DNA from: an uncultured SAR116 cluster alpha proteobacterium
GTDB taxonomy: Bacteria; Pseudomonadota; Alphaproteobacteria; Puniceispirillales; Marisalimonadaceae
Reading direction: 5' to 3'
Length of the DNA stretch: 64,000 bases
NCBI GenBank assembly: GCA_902528415.1
Contig: CABZSR010000007.1
Span: 1 to 64,000 of the forward strand
Part shown: one piece after another, positions 19,101 to 26,871 of the stretch
Layout: every line of letters starts with the position of its first letter
Numbering within the stretch: position 1 is the stretch's first letter
Made by a program: the position numbers and the translations under genes
The notes under the pieces: model-generated
Databases searched by the model: none
What the model was told of the DNA's origin: nothing
The model's input: only the letters and a program-made list of their open reading frames with translations

Positions 19101-21265
19101 ATCAACAAAGTACCACTAGCAGGGAAACCAGCAGTGGTGTCTACTGTAAGTGTTGTTACAGTATCATTTATAGCACCATTTAAAAGTGTATTTGGCTGTT
19201 TAACATCTTTGTTAAGATAAGAATGTTTATTTAACTCCTTTAAAACTATTCTATTGCTTCCAAAATGTTCTGTTTGTCCTGAGAAGACATCCGTACCACC
19301 TTCAAAATAAGCAGATATATCTTTAGATTCTGTATGTAGAACTTTGATTTTTGTGTCTGTAATATTTATTGCAGTTGTTGAGTCTGATTTTAAATTTAAA
19401 AACTCATTACCATCAGCATCTGTACCAGCACTAGATACAGAAAATTTTGCACCGTTATATTTTGCATCATTTACCGTAGAGGCTGTCGTGTCAAATTCAC
19501 CAGCTAAGAACACCTCAGTTGGAAAACTGGTAGAGCTTATTGTATTAGCTGTGTCATTTATATAAACTTTCAAAGTTCCACTGGCATCTTGAACCATAGT
19601 ATTTCCGCTTACTGCTGTAACATCCAGAGCCTTATCAAAAACTTTTAGCGTAGGAGAGGCATTGTAATAACTATGTAATAAAAATTTTTCTTCGTTTGTT
19701 ACGTTATTTTCGTCTGATAAGTCTGCTGTAGGATGTTTATAATTAAAACTTAATACTTCAGTTTCTTTAATTGCACCATCAAGTGCTTTCCCATTCACTC
19801 TGCTAAATAATGAAGAATTAACACCGTAGGTAGAAGAGTTGTTAGTATTACCGTCAGAGGAAACTGCTGCCCTATTTAAAGCATCATTTATCCTTAATTG
19901 AGCGTGGGCTAAAAATTCTTCTCTTGTAAAATTTGGTGATGCAACATTTTCTATTCCATTTGTAATAGAAAAAAGGTCTTCTGTTACAAAACTGTCTTTC
20001 ATTAAATCAACATTAATAGCTGCCAAAGTTTGAATTTCGTCGTTATTGTCAAGCTGATTAAATTGTATTGAAAAACTGCCATCAGTTACAGGATCAATGG
20101 CTAATTTAGAATCATCTGACAAACCTGCATTTATAGCTCTTTGAACCTCAGACGCAAGAGAGGTTGCAGTGTAAGTCCCAGGTCTAATATCAATACTCTT
20201 AAAACTCGCGCTTCCTGTTGTATCATCGACTCGAACTGTTAAGAAATCCTTACCCCAGTAAGTTGATTTGTTAAGAGTTGGGTTAGCTTCATAAGTGGTA
20301 TAATATTGTAGGGGGTCTGTTACAACTGTTATAGAAGGCGCTGTTGCAGTGAAAGCAGCATCCTCTAAAACTGTTGACTCGACTGTCGCGGCTTTCGAAA
20401 CCGTCTTGTTAGATAAATCATCTAGAAAAAATAGAGGTTGAGTTTGGGCAACAGAAATAATTTGTGGTTTTTCATTAATTGGGATTATTTGACCAAAACG
20501 ATCAACAACTAACGTTTGACCAGTTGGAGAAATAGCTTCAGTTAGAGATGGTTGAACCTCTCTTCCGTCCACTATAAATTTTGTTTGATATTTGTGAGTT
20601 GCTTGATCACCTGAAGCTGCTTGTGTTTTTATAAAAAAGGCTGTCGCAATAACCGGGTTACCTAAATTATCAAAAATTGTAACAGAAGTAGAAGAATTAA
20701 ATGTAGCTGGATTTTTTGGATCAAAATCAGCAGCAGATTCAAAAACAGTTGATGACGCTGGTAAATTTACCGCTAATTCTAAGTTATCTGTCTTTTTAGC
20801 CTCTCCTGCCTCTAACTCTAATTTAAGAGGTTTAGCATCAACAATTTCACCACCTTGAACAGATCCATCATCAGAAACAGGTAACGCGAGTACAAACTGA
20901 CCTGCAGAATCTACAACAAATCTGTCATTATTTACTGAAAAAGAACCGTTTCTGGTATAAACGGTTTGATTAGTAGTTAAAGATGGCTTCAAAGCAAAAA
21001 AACCTTGTCCTGAAATAGCCATATCCAAAGCATTAAGTGAGGAAGAAACGTTACCTTGAGTAAATTGCTGTTTAATTCCCTTCAAAATAGTTCCAGAACC
21101 AATCGATGAAGAGCTGTTCTGTAATGGAGAAGTCGCAAAGATATCGCCAAATTCAGCTTTACTTCTTTTATAACCTGTAGTCGCAACGTTAGCGATGTTA
21201 TTTGACGTTGCTGATATATCTGCTTGTGATCCGTTTAATCCTGTAAGAGCGGTATAAAATGACAT
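16145..21265 (-). CDS. flgE: Giant flagellar hook protein FlgE
   Basis: A 1706-residue hook subunit, about four times the usual 400. The N-terminus SFYTALTGLNGSQADISATS and the C-terminus NVDITEELVNLITAQRNFQA are canonical and flank an intact frame. A conventional hook-core region occupies roughly residues 80-290. The central region is unusual: residues about 690-1150 contain three copies of a TLTVD-TAGF...I(G)...(I/V)xYTG...FTG..RG module, mixed with three copies of a VGD.V.G..(I/V)..GT.V..I...I.(I/L)S.A module. These should protrude from the hook surface. The ATG has an AGGAG ribosome site. The gene sits correctly between flgD and flgF. Confidence 0.92.
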   Translation of the reverse strand: MSFYTALTGLNGSQADISATSNNIANVATTGYKRSKAEFGDIFATSPLQNSSSSIGSGTILKGIKQQFTQGNVSSSLNALDMAISGQGFFALKPSLTTNQTVYTRNGSFSVNNDRFVVDSAGQFVLALPVSDDGSVQGGEIVDAKPLKLELEAGEAKKTDNLELAVNLPASSTVFESAADFDPKNPATFNSSTSVTIFDNLGNPVIATAFFIKTQAASGDQATHKYQTKFIVDGREVQPSLTEAISPTGQTLVVDRFGQIIPINEKPQIISVAQTQPLFFLDDLSNKTVSKAATVESTVLEDAAFTATAPSITVVTDPLQYYTTYEANPTLNKSTYWGKDFLTVRVDDTTGSASFKSIDIRPGTYTATSLASEVQRAINAGLSDDSKLAIDPVTDGSFSIQFNQLDNNDEIQTLAAINVDLMKDSFVTEDLFSITNGIENVASPNFTREEFLAHAQLRINDALNRAAVSSDGNTNNSSTYGVNSSLFSRVNGKALDGAIKETEVLSFNYKHPTADLSDENNVTNEEKFLLHSYYNASPTLKVFDKALDVTAVSGNTMVQDASGTLKVYINDTANTISSTSFPTEVFLAGEFDTTASTVNDAKYNGAKFSVSSAGTDADGNEFLNLKSDSTTAINITDTKIKVLHTESKDISAYFEGGTDVFSGQTEHFGSNRIVLKELNKHSYLNKDVKQPNTLLNGAINDTVTTLTVDTTAGFPASGTLLIGTEQVNYTGTTATSFTGVTREVNGTTKATAQDDATVKLVTFTDGIMSDFTDILRSTTLTATPATAGRTAGTAGTNVIYERTAAGATNSDLLTVDGGTKGIRIGDRVVGAGITAGTRVIAITNDRQLQLSANPTAVLNANSATAAGTKVTFLASSHTTGTVDVTGGTATTLAVLDATNIAVGDAVFGTNIPANTTVTGITGTTITLSNAATADIVGGELSFVDEDGLGAQVLINGEVAEGATNITVDANTNISVGDIVEVAGVTVGTTVTAINNAVITISAATTAIIPDNTSITFLPPDSETLTVGTTAGFTAASADAPGKFKLGDEIITYTGKTGTTLTGITRGVDNSESKSVAATTTLSLFDSVENLGLASRSTDVSAQLTTTATTLTVDSTADFEDNGFIRIGNELIEYTGKTATSFTGLIRGAGGTTALQHEIDSVITQDVSSSDDWVDENDPALRIAYDFSSQNFTLQGIPSKIGTSTASKMFSFSAYGPGEGNSANAIGLKTQTNKASSNIGGGALLKAESVLFTGDQIAADTQQAFGVEVSYNNLTRKFSIASGTTGENIPANSAVGVGDGGQASSNIEIGRLAIVDGVATASNAGTGGTSALLGINATNAITTVTADTSGKGLKSEPAVLNGRTSNEDLSEDFFLSDAAEETIFVVNVNDITAAIQVPEGVYNGTSLATALQSRINQMEDTSGNTVNGVTVVYNSTSNSFTFTTGTTGLKSKIFVSASARMGLDNLELVTGTTPSFVNMANTIAKSDTGQSLYVNDAGTTTTLAPDNAWTPTTDGTFAKVFIRPGELTFDTQGNLVSPIQKVGYQGDFAADAAAGTNALSIDLDLNFDGSTQFASDFNVRTVTQDGQTVGKLDGLDVAANGLVSANYTNGLNIALGRLVMVNFNNQNGLKQVGNATYVETSVSGVAAVGEAGADGYGTILSGSLERSNVDITEELVNLITAQRNFQANAKTIETNTSLTQAIIQIRT
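17771..19191 (-). repeat. Protein-level repeat modules inside flgE
   Basis: Two interleaved module types are read in the FlgE centre. Type A has LLIGTEQVNYTGTTATSFTG, FKLGDEIITYTGKTGTTLTG and IRIGNELIEYTGKTATSFTG, near residues 692-760, 1018-1070 and 1098-1147. Type B has RIGDRVVGAGITAGTRVIAI, VGDAVFGTNIPANTTVTGIT and VGDIVEVAGVTVGTTVTAIN, near 818-858, 898-935 and 972-1006. Positions are approximate. Similar motifs are familiar to me from phage virion and tail-fibre proteins; that link is from memory and untested. Confidence 0.75.
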
Positions 21266-21295
21266 CTCTAATTTCTCCTAGTATTTTCTTATTAA

Positions 21296-21988
21296 TTAAT
21301 TCTTAAATCTGACAACTTGTGAGGGGTCAATCGTTCCATAATCTTCAACTTCTAACATTACCCCGTTTTTAGTTTTTGAAGTTCCATTAACATTTGCGTA
21401 TACTTGTGTTGAAAGTTCACCAGTATCACCCAAATTACCAGTAAATGCTCTTATTGTTATTGGAGAGTTAGAAGTTTTAATATCCTCGGGTAAATCTTTC
21501 CACTCGAAACCTACTAAACCAGCCTTTTGCATTCCAAGTGTATCTTGATGTAAAACCTCACCATCACTATTTTCAAATATAATACTTAAGTTAGAAGCCG
21601 TGTCAGGCAAGTCTACAATGCCACTTATAATACCTTCTTTATCTGGTCGAGCATATTTACCAGGGACTAATACAGAATGACCCATTAATTGTGTTGTTGA
21701 AGCAATTCTCATTTCAGATAGTTGTTGGCTTACAGACTTCATAGTTTCGTCCATAGAAGTAATACCAGTAACTGTAGAAAACTGCGCCATCTGGGCTATA
21801 AAATCAGCGTTATCGACAGGAGCAAAAGGGTCTTGGTTTTGTAATTGTGTAGTCATTAATTTAAGAAAATCTTCTTGTCCAAGCTGATCTTTTGTCTCTT
21901 TAGGCGTAAATTTTTCTTTAGCAGAATTAATGCCTAATTTATCTAAAATATTTGTTAGTGATTGATTTGATGAATTAATTTCAGACAT
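21296..21988 (-). CDS. flgD: Flagellar hook-capping protein FlgD
   Basis: A 230-residue scaffold protein needed to assemble the hook. LGQEDFLKLMTTQLQNQDPF and PVDNADFIAQMAQFSTVTGI are the conserved N-terminal motif. A FlgD Ig/tudor-like region follows from about residue 85 (LMGHSVLVPGKYA) to the C-terminus. It lies seven bases after flgC and 30 before flgE. Length is normal, so FlgD has not expanded with its hook substrate. Confidence 0.93.
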   Translation of the reverse strand: MSEINSSNQSLTNILDKLGINSAKEKFTPKETKDQLGQEDFLKLMTTQLQNQDPFAPVDNADFIAQMAQFSTVTGITSMDETMKSVSQQLSEMRIASTTQLMGHSVLVPGKYARPDKEGIISGIVDLPDTASNLSIIFENSDGEVLHQDTLGMQKAGLVGFEWKDLPEDIKTSNSPITIRAFTGNLGDTGELSTQVYANVNGTSKTKNGVMLEVEDYGTIDPSQVVRFKN

Positions 21989-21994
21989 AATTTA

Positions 21995-22408
21995 TTACTT
22001 TCCTATGTTTAGTGTTCGCATTGTTAGAGCTCTTAAAGTTGTTATAACTTCAACGTTATTTTGGTACTGCCTGGATGCCTCCATCATATCTACCATTTCT
22101 TCGTCTACATTTACGGCTGCTTTATATATGTATCCATCCGCATCTGCCGCCGGGTGGGCAGGCATATAGGACTTGATGGGCTCTCTTCCAATTTCTTTCA
22201 CTTCAACTGCGTCAACTGTTGCGACACCGTTTTTCTTGACTAAATCACTATATTGCGTTTCAAAAATTGGTTTTAGTGGCTTATAAGTAGTCTTTGGATC
22301 ACCAGTGGTAGATCCTGCATTAGCAAGGTTTGAAGCTACCGTATTTAATCTTACTAATTGGGCAGCCATTGCTCGACCAGCTATATCATAAACTGATTTA
22401 ATATCCAT
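21995..22408 (-). CDS. flgC: Flagellar proximal rod protein FlgC
   Basis: A 137-residue rod subunit: DIAGRAMAAQLVRLNTVASN and LANAGSTTGDPKTTYKPLKP, the C-terminal VDEEMVDMMEASRQYQNNVE. The start overlaps the flgB stop by one base, indicating translational coupling. No unusual feature. Confidence 0.94.
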   Translation of the reverse strand: MDIKSVYDIAGRAMAAQLVRLNTVASNLANAGSTTGDPKTTYKPLKPIFETQYSDLVKKNGVATVDAVEVKEIGREPIKSYMPAHPAADADGYIYKAAVNVDEEMVDMMEASRQYQNNVEVITTLRALTMRTLNIGK

Positions 22409-22794
22409 TATTCACCCCTGATCGCCGACATAATTTTGTTAATTTTTCCATTTAGAAAATTTACTGTAGTAGAATATCTCATTGAATTTTCTGCAAATTG
22501 CATTTGCTCAACAGCTAGTTCAACTGTGTTTCCATCTAATGATGTTATTAGAGGCTCTCTATATGAAACTTCGTTAACTGATTTACCTGAATTTTGTACT
22601 ATATGGTTAGAATGTGATGTGATTATAGGCCCGTTTTTATCTAGTTTTTTAATTTCATCTTCAAAACTTATATCTCTTGCCTTGTAATTAGGTGTTGCTG
22701 CGTTAGCAATGTTGGAAGCTAAAATATTGTTACGCTTACCTCTTAATTGTAGGGCCGATGAATAAAAAGATAATTGATCTTTGATTGTATCCAT
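22408..22794 (-). CDS. flgB: Flagellar proximal rod protein FlgB
   Basis: A 128-residue rod subunit and first gene of the leftward flgBCDEFGHIJKL run. Motifs: LQLRGKRNNILASNIANAAT followed by PNYKARDISFEDEIKK, and the C-terminal EQMQFAENSMRYSTTVNFLN. A perfect sigma-54 promoter lies about 45 bases upstream. Confidence 0.94.
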   Translation of the reverse strand: MDTIKDQLSFYSSALQLRGKRNNILASNIANAATPNYKARDISFEDEIKKLDKNGPIITSHSNHIVQNSGKSVNEVSYREPLITSLDGNTVELAVEQMQFAENSMRYSTTVNFLNGKINKIMSAIRGE

Positions 22795-22834
22795 TACTAA
22801 AAAACTCGAATAATTACTATATTTAAGACAATAT

Positions 22835-22853
22835 TTGCAAATAAGGTGCCAAT
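22835..22853 (-). promoter_or_regulatory. Sigma-54 promoter of the flgB operon
   Basis: The minus strand reads TTGGCACCTTATTTGCAA, an exact match to TGGCACR-N4-TTGCW except the R position. The predicted start is about 32 bases before the flgB ATG. It is the best match of the six sigma-54 sites in the window. Confidence 0.8.
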
Positions 22854-22941
22854 TTAATTAAAGGTAAAATTTAATTATTTATTAATAAAACTTTAATAAT
22901 TTTTTTATTGTCGTTATTAATTAAAGGTGTAGGGTAGTCTT

Positions 22942-23394
22942 ATGGATTTTTCAGAAAAAATTATTGATAAAAAAGAAGAAATTCTAGATGAGTTTGAAGA
23001 ATTAACACTTAAAGAAATAGCGGTTAAAATAAAACAAGCATCCAATCGTGAAGATGGGTTAATATTTACAATTGCGTGCTTAGCTGCTAGGATTTCAGTT
23101 TTAAATCGAAGAATACAAGAAATTATTGATGAAAATAGTGCCAATGATAATCGTGCCGATAATGGAGCAAATAGCAAAGGCAATATTGTTGAAAAGATTA
23201 TCAAACGTTCTAAAAAGCCCTCAAACGTTCCTGTTGAATGGGTAAGAGTTCAAATAAAAGAAACAACTGAAGTAAATGGTGTTAGGTTCCCTTCTGGTAT
23301 CCAAATAGATGTCACAAAAGAGGATGCCCAACAAATGATAGACGGAAGTAAAGCAATTTTACTTGAAGATTCAGAAAATACCGATGAAGTTTAA
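22942..23394 (+). CDS. Hypothetical protein divergent from flgB
   Basis: A 150-residue acidic, soluble protein I do not recognise. The N-terminal half is helical (KKEEILDEFEELTLKEIAVK; a helix ending RISVLNRRIQEIIDE). An Asn/Asp-rich linker (ENSANDNRADNGANSKGN) leads to a small C-terminal beta-type segment (VEWVRVQIKETTEVNGVRFP). No signal peptide or membrane segment. It is divergent from flgB and convergent with the DUF2802-like gene, so it is transcribed alone, in the middle of flagellar genes. A flagellar or chemotaxis accessory role is only contextual. Confidence 0.6.
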   Translation: MDFSEKIIDKKEEILDEFEELTLKEIAVKIKQASNREDGLIFTIACLAARISVLNRRIQEIIDENSANDNRADNGANSKGNIVEKIIKRSKKPSNVPVEWVRVQIKETTEVNGVRFPSGIQIDVTKEDAQQMIDGSKAILLEDSENTDEV

Positions 23395-23400
23395 AGCAAG

Positions 23401-23817
23401 TTATTTTTTATAATAAGTATAAATAGCCTCAATCTCATCTTCCCTTAGACCTGTTTTGTTTTTTATTTCTTCTCTATTGTTACCATTTTTAGCCATATCA
23501 ATAGCTATACTTAACATATCTTCGGAACCTTTTATATTTCCTAACCTACTAATTTCTCTTTCAATAAAACTAATTTTGTCCGACAAATTAGCTAGCTCTT
23601 TTTTCTGATGTTCTAATAAATTACCAACAATAATAAGATATTCTTTTATTTCTTTATTATTTTTGTTAATTACATCAGCATACACAATTATTGCATCTTT
23701 ATTATTTTGAAATTTTAAATTTTGAAAAAAAAATATTAGAAAAAATCCTATCACCAATAAACAAATAGAAAAGAAAATAAAAATCTCAAAATTGGATAAA
23801 AGATAATCTACAAACAT
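23401..23817 (-). CDS. DUF2802-like membrane-anchored coiled-coil protein
   Basis: A 138-residue protein with one N-terminal membrane helix (residues about 12-31, FIFFSICLLVIGFFLIFFF), a coiled-coil stretch (about 70-95) and a C-terminal helix-turn-helix-like piece (AIDMAKNGNNREEIKNKTGL). That layout resembles the DUF2802 proteins encoded in flagellar and chemotaxis operons of gammaproteobacteria. Function is unknown in the family. It follows flgN on the same strand and is probably the last gene of the flgP run. Confidence 0.55.
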   Translation of the reverse strand: MFVDYLLSNFEIFIFFSICLLVIGFFLIFFFQNLKFQNNKDAIIVYADVINKNNKEIKEYLIIVGNLLEHQKKELANLSDKISFIEREISRLGNIKGSEDMLSIAIDMAKNGNNREEIKNKTGLREDEIEAIYTYYKK

Positions 23818-23871
23818 AATGTATATTTATTCATTATTTTATACAAAATTACTATAAGTAATTTAAAATAT

Positions 23872-24144
23872 TTATATGATAGATTTTGAAAAGGAATTTA
23901 AGAGATTTGCTTTTGGTAGAATTTTTAATTCAAGCATTTCTATTTTATTTAATATTTTTTGTAAAAAAACCTGTTCTTGATTAATAGTTTTTTCTTGGTC
24001 AATATTAATTGTAGAAACTAATTCACTTATAGCAGTTTCTAACTGTTGATTAACTTCTTTGAAATCAATAGAAGAGAATTTGTTTTTATTCAGTTCTTCT
24101 AATTTATTTAAGTTTAAGTCAATTATGTCTAGTTTATCAATCAT
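23872..24144 (-). CDS. flgN: FlgN-like export chaperone (weak similarity)
   Basis: A short, almost entirely helical protein (about 90 residues) directly after flgM, in the slot of flgN in flgAMN operons. FlgN is the cytoplasmic chaperone for FlgK and FlgL. I placed the start at the ATG at 24144 (MIDKLDIIDLNL) instead of the TTG used in the ORF track. The sequence is too diverged to confirm by eye, and it is shorter than typical FlgN (about 140), so the call rests mainly on position, helicity and size. Confidence 0.5.
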   Translation of the reverse strand: MIDKLDIIDLNLNKLEELNKNKFSSIDFKEVNQQLETAISELVSTINIDQEKTINQEQVFLQKILNKIEMLELKILPKANLLNSFSKSII

Positions 24145-24159
24145 AATAACCAAAGAATA

Positions 24160-24456
24160 TTAAGATTTCATTTCTCTGTATGCTTGCATAAGAGCATCAG
24201 ATAACTTATCTAAATCAAGAGGATAGTTACCAGATGAAATTGCTTCTTTAATCTTCGCAACTTTATCTACATCAATAGGTGCTGACTTAGCCATTTCAGA
24301 AACCAATTTCTTAGTATCTTTTATATCAACGACATTTGAAGACATCGCTTTATCAACTTTAGACGATGATTTAACCAAATCATTCAAAGAATTTTTAGTA
24401 TCTTTAACCTCATTCTTAGGAAGATTATTTATGATGTTATTTGTTATTTTGTCCAT
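24160..24456 (-). CDS. flgM: Anti-sigma-28 factor FlgM
   Basis: A 98-residue protein with the FlgM C-terminal signature: SAPIDVDKVAKIKEAISSGN followed by YPLDLDKLSDALMQAYREM. FlgM holds FliA inactive until it is exported through the completed hook. The start at 24456 (MDKITNNIIN) is preferred because a GTGGAG ribosome site lies just upstream; the ORF track's GTG start lies inside that site. Its target FliA is encoded at 31778-32482. Confidence 0.85.
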   Translation of the reverse strand: MDKITNNIINNLPKNEVKDTKNSLNDLVKSSSKVDKAMSSNVVDIKDTKKLVSEMAKSAPIDVDKVAKIKEAISSGNYPLDLDKLSDALMQAYREMKS

Positions 24457-24502
24457 TTTATTTATCTCCACAGTATTAATAACGACAACTGATTTAATTA
24501 TT

Positions 24503-25255
24503 TTAGCGAAATACCCTAATTATTTTATCTTTTTTAATATAACCTTTAATTGTTTTCCCACTTCTTAAATTTTTTACTTTTATCAAATCACCTAAATTTC
24601 CAGAACCTTGGGCTTCTCCAGATACGCTAACTGAGGCATTACCTATATTTGAAACAATTGAAATTACATCTCCGTTGTTAACTTCATATTTCTCATATAA
24701 ATGTCTAGGATGCAATAATTGTCCCATTTTTAAATTTTTTTTGATTTTTCTACCAACTAATTCTTTTTTATAAGAGAAAAATGATTTTTGAGAAGAATTA
24801 GATACTTCTACTAATTCTATATCATCCAAACCTATAATATCATTTTTTTCTAGTGATTGCTTTAATCTTAAAACTTTATAAGTTCGATTTTTTTTGATTT
24901 TTACTAGTTTATTTTTATATATTTTTTTTGATTTAACTATTGAATCTTTTGAAGTCTTTTCTTTGTTTTTTTTGTTAGGAATTTTTATCCTTATTAATAG
25001 TTGATAACCCTTTTTATCTGAACAATTTACTTTTACTGTTCTATAATCATTGTATATTTTTTTTATTTCAAGATTATTATTGCAGTCCTTATATACACTA
25101 GAATTCGAAAAAACAGGCTTTCCATTTACCCCTTCTGAAACAAGCCAATTTGAAACTATTTCTGAAATATCTTTTCCTGTTAAGGCTATAGTTGGTTTGC
25201 TCAGTAAAGTAATTGTCAGAATATGTAGAAAATATTTAGAAGTTATTTTAAACAT
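24503..25255 (-). CDS. flgA: Flagellar P-ring assembly chaperone FlgA
   Basis: A 250-residue periplasmic protein with an N-terminal signal peptide (ending around residue 24) and a C-terminal SAF-type domain. The region KSLEKNDIIGLDDIEL is not exact, but VLRLKQSLEKNDIIGLDDIE, LVGRKIKKNLKMGQLLHPRH and GNLGDLIKVKNLRSGKTIKG are clear FlgA motifs. FlgA helps FlgI polymerise into the P ring. A Lys-rich linker near residues 95-125 is an AT-driven expansion. It begins two bases after the LysM-like gene, in an flgP-flgT-LysM-flgA-flgM-flgN order. Confidence 0.88.
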   Translation of the reverse strand: MFKITSKYFLHILTITLLSKPTIALTGKDISEIVSNWLVSEGVNGKPVFSNSSVYKDCNNNLEIKKIYNDYRTVKVNCSDKKGYQLLIRIKIPNKKNKEKTSKDSIVKSKKIYKNKLVKIKKNRTYKVLRLKQSLEKNDIIGLDDIELVEVSNSSQKSFFSYKKELVGRKIKKNLKMGQLLHPRHLYEKYEVNNGDVISIVSNIGNASVSVSGEAQGSGNLGDLIKVKNLRSGKTIKGYIKKDKIIRVFR

Positions 25256-25258
25256 TAA

Positions 25259-25699
25259 TTAACCCCCAAAAAAATATATCTGAGATGTAATTGATGAATT
25301 GTTTTTTTCAGTATTTTCTTTGTTTTTATTTTTTTTAATAATTAAATCTTTGATCTCGTTGATACTCGGAAGATATAAACTTTTTCCTGAATATAAATAA
25401 TTTGGGTTGTTTCTTACAAAAGCTTTTTTATTAAAGTGAACAATAGCTAAACTCAAAATATTATTATTAAATGATTTTGATCCATAATAATTCAGCATTA
25501 TATCACTTAATGTTTCATTTTTTAATACAACATGTTTTGAGCTATGATCTAAATCTTTTAAAAATTCATTATCAGAGGTTAAATTGCCTCTTTCTATGTT
25601 GCCTCTATATTCTAATACTACAAAAGGTTCTGAAAAGGAGACTTTAGAAAAGAAAAAAATAAAGACTAAATAAACGTAAAAAATTTGATTTTTTTTCAT
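25259..25699 (-). CDS. Secreted LysM-like protein of the flagellar H-ring cluster
   Basis: A 146-residue exported protein with a signal peptide (about residues 1-23). Residues about 55-115 (HVVLKNETLSDIMLNYYGSK followed by NNPNYLYSGKSLYLPSI) have the layout of a LysM or FimV-type peptidoglycan-binding domain. It lies between flgT and flgA with gaps of 3-4 bases, so it is probably translated with them. A role anchoring the H or P ring to peptidoglycan is an inference from position. Confidence 0.6.
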   Translation of the reverse strand: MKKNQIFYVYLVFIFFFSKVSFSEPFVVLEYRGNIERGNLTSDNEFLKDLDHSSKHVVLKNETLSDIMLNYYGSKSFNNNILSLAIVHFNKKAFVRNNPNYLYSGKSLYLPSINEIKDLIIKKNKNKENTEKNNSSITSQIYFFGG

Positions 25700-25703
25700 T
25701 CAA

Positions 25704-26864
25704 TTACTCCACAAATTCTACAATCATATTTTCTAAATTACTTAATTTCATATTGTCATTTAAAGGTAATAAAATGCTATAGTTGTCATATATCTTATTA
25801 GCATGCACTATAACCGAACTATTATTAAGCATTGAATTTTTTATATTTATACCTTTTACCAAACCAATCTGTTTTTGTTTAAGACCTTGTTTTCTTCCTA
25901 AATCAACAATCAAGCTTCCTTCGTTTACCTTTAATTTACCCTCCAATGGACGACAATTTAGATCTTGCAAAAATTTAGTTGCGGCAAGAATCATATGGTC
26001 ATGTACATTTTGATCAACTAATTGAATGTCCGAAGTAGATATATTATTAATAAACTGAAATTTACTTTTATACTGGTATTCAATTGGTAAATCATATGTT
26101 TTGGTAGCTATTAATTTAATTCCAGGACCTTTAAAAATCTTGAAGGATACTCTTAACAAATAATTTGAGAAACTATTTTTTTTATTACTTTCTGTTAACA
26201 ATAATGCAGGAACAAGACTATAATCACCTGCTTGAATAACAGGTAATCCATTTGTAAGTGCATTATAATCGAAGGACATATTTGATGTAGATTTGATTAT
26301 TTGCTCTAGCGATTTTCTTTTATGATTTATTGCCTTCACATTTGGTAGTCTCGAAATCACATCATAGATTCCAGCATACCATATTGATGTATATCTAGCC
26401 AACTTTGACGGTACATTAGACTCAATGTTATAAGATCCTTTAAATAAAGTAATATTTATTGGTCTATTTTTACAATTATTCTTTGATAATTTTCCACCAA
26501 CAACAGCACTTATTTTAATACTGATAAATTCTTTACTTTGCTTTTCTGACAATATTTTAAAATCTAAAACTCTATTAGTAGCTTTCACAATTGATTGGTC
26601 ATTGATTACTGTATTGGAAGTAATAGCAGAAAATCCATTTATATCCGCTCCGCCTTGCAAAGCAGCTATATATAATGCATCCTCCAAAGCTCTTTTTCTT
26701 GAGGTTTCAATATCATCAGAAATTAAAACTGCTCTTCCAGTAGTCTCAACTTGTCTGAAATTTGTATTATCATCAGCTAATAATGAGCTGCTTAATAATA
26801 CTAAAATTCCTATAGATATAATATATTTTATTAATTTAATAATATTAACAATGCTATTTATCAT
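25704..26864 (-). CDS. flgT: Flagellar H-ring protein FlgT
   Basis: A 386-residue exported protein with a signal peptide ending near LLADDNTNF. Residues about 37-125 (VETTGRAVLISDDIETSRKR, ALEDALYIAALQGGADINGF) match the N-terminal domain of Vibrio FlgT. FlgT builds the H ring around the L/P rings, which stabilises fast sodium-driven polar flagella. The C-terminal region (LKVNEGSLIVDLGRKQGLKQ) also fits the SH3-like end of FlgT. It directly follows flgP. Confidence 0.8.
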   Translation of the reverse strand: MINSIVNIIKLIKYIISIGILVLLSSSLLADDNTNFRQVETTGRAVLISDDIETSRKRALEDALYIAALQGGADINGFSAITSNTVINDQSIVKATNRVLDFKILSEKQSKEFISIKISAVVGGKLSKNNCKNRPINITLFKGSYNIESNVPSKLARYTSIWYAGIYDVISRLPNVKAINHKRKSLEQIIKSTSNMSFDYNALTNGLPVIQAGDYSLVPALLLTESNKKNSFSNYLLRVSFKIFKGPGIKLIATKTYDLPIEYQYKSKFQFINNISTSDIQLVDQNVHDHMILAATKFLQDLNCRPLEGKLKVNEGSLIVDLGRKQGLKQKQIGLVKGINIKNSMLNNSSVIVHANKIYDNYSILLPLNDNMKLSNLENMIVEFVE

Positions 26865-26871
26865 TTTTATA

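Noticed and set aside
22795-22941. tRNA or other RNA gene in flgB intergenic space
   Set aside because: AT-rich promoter DNA only; no cloverleaf or stem-loop set was seen, nor in the other intergenic gaps of the window.
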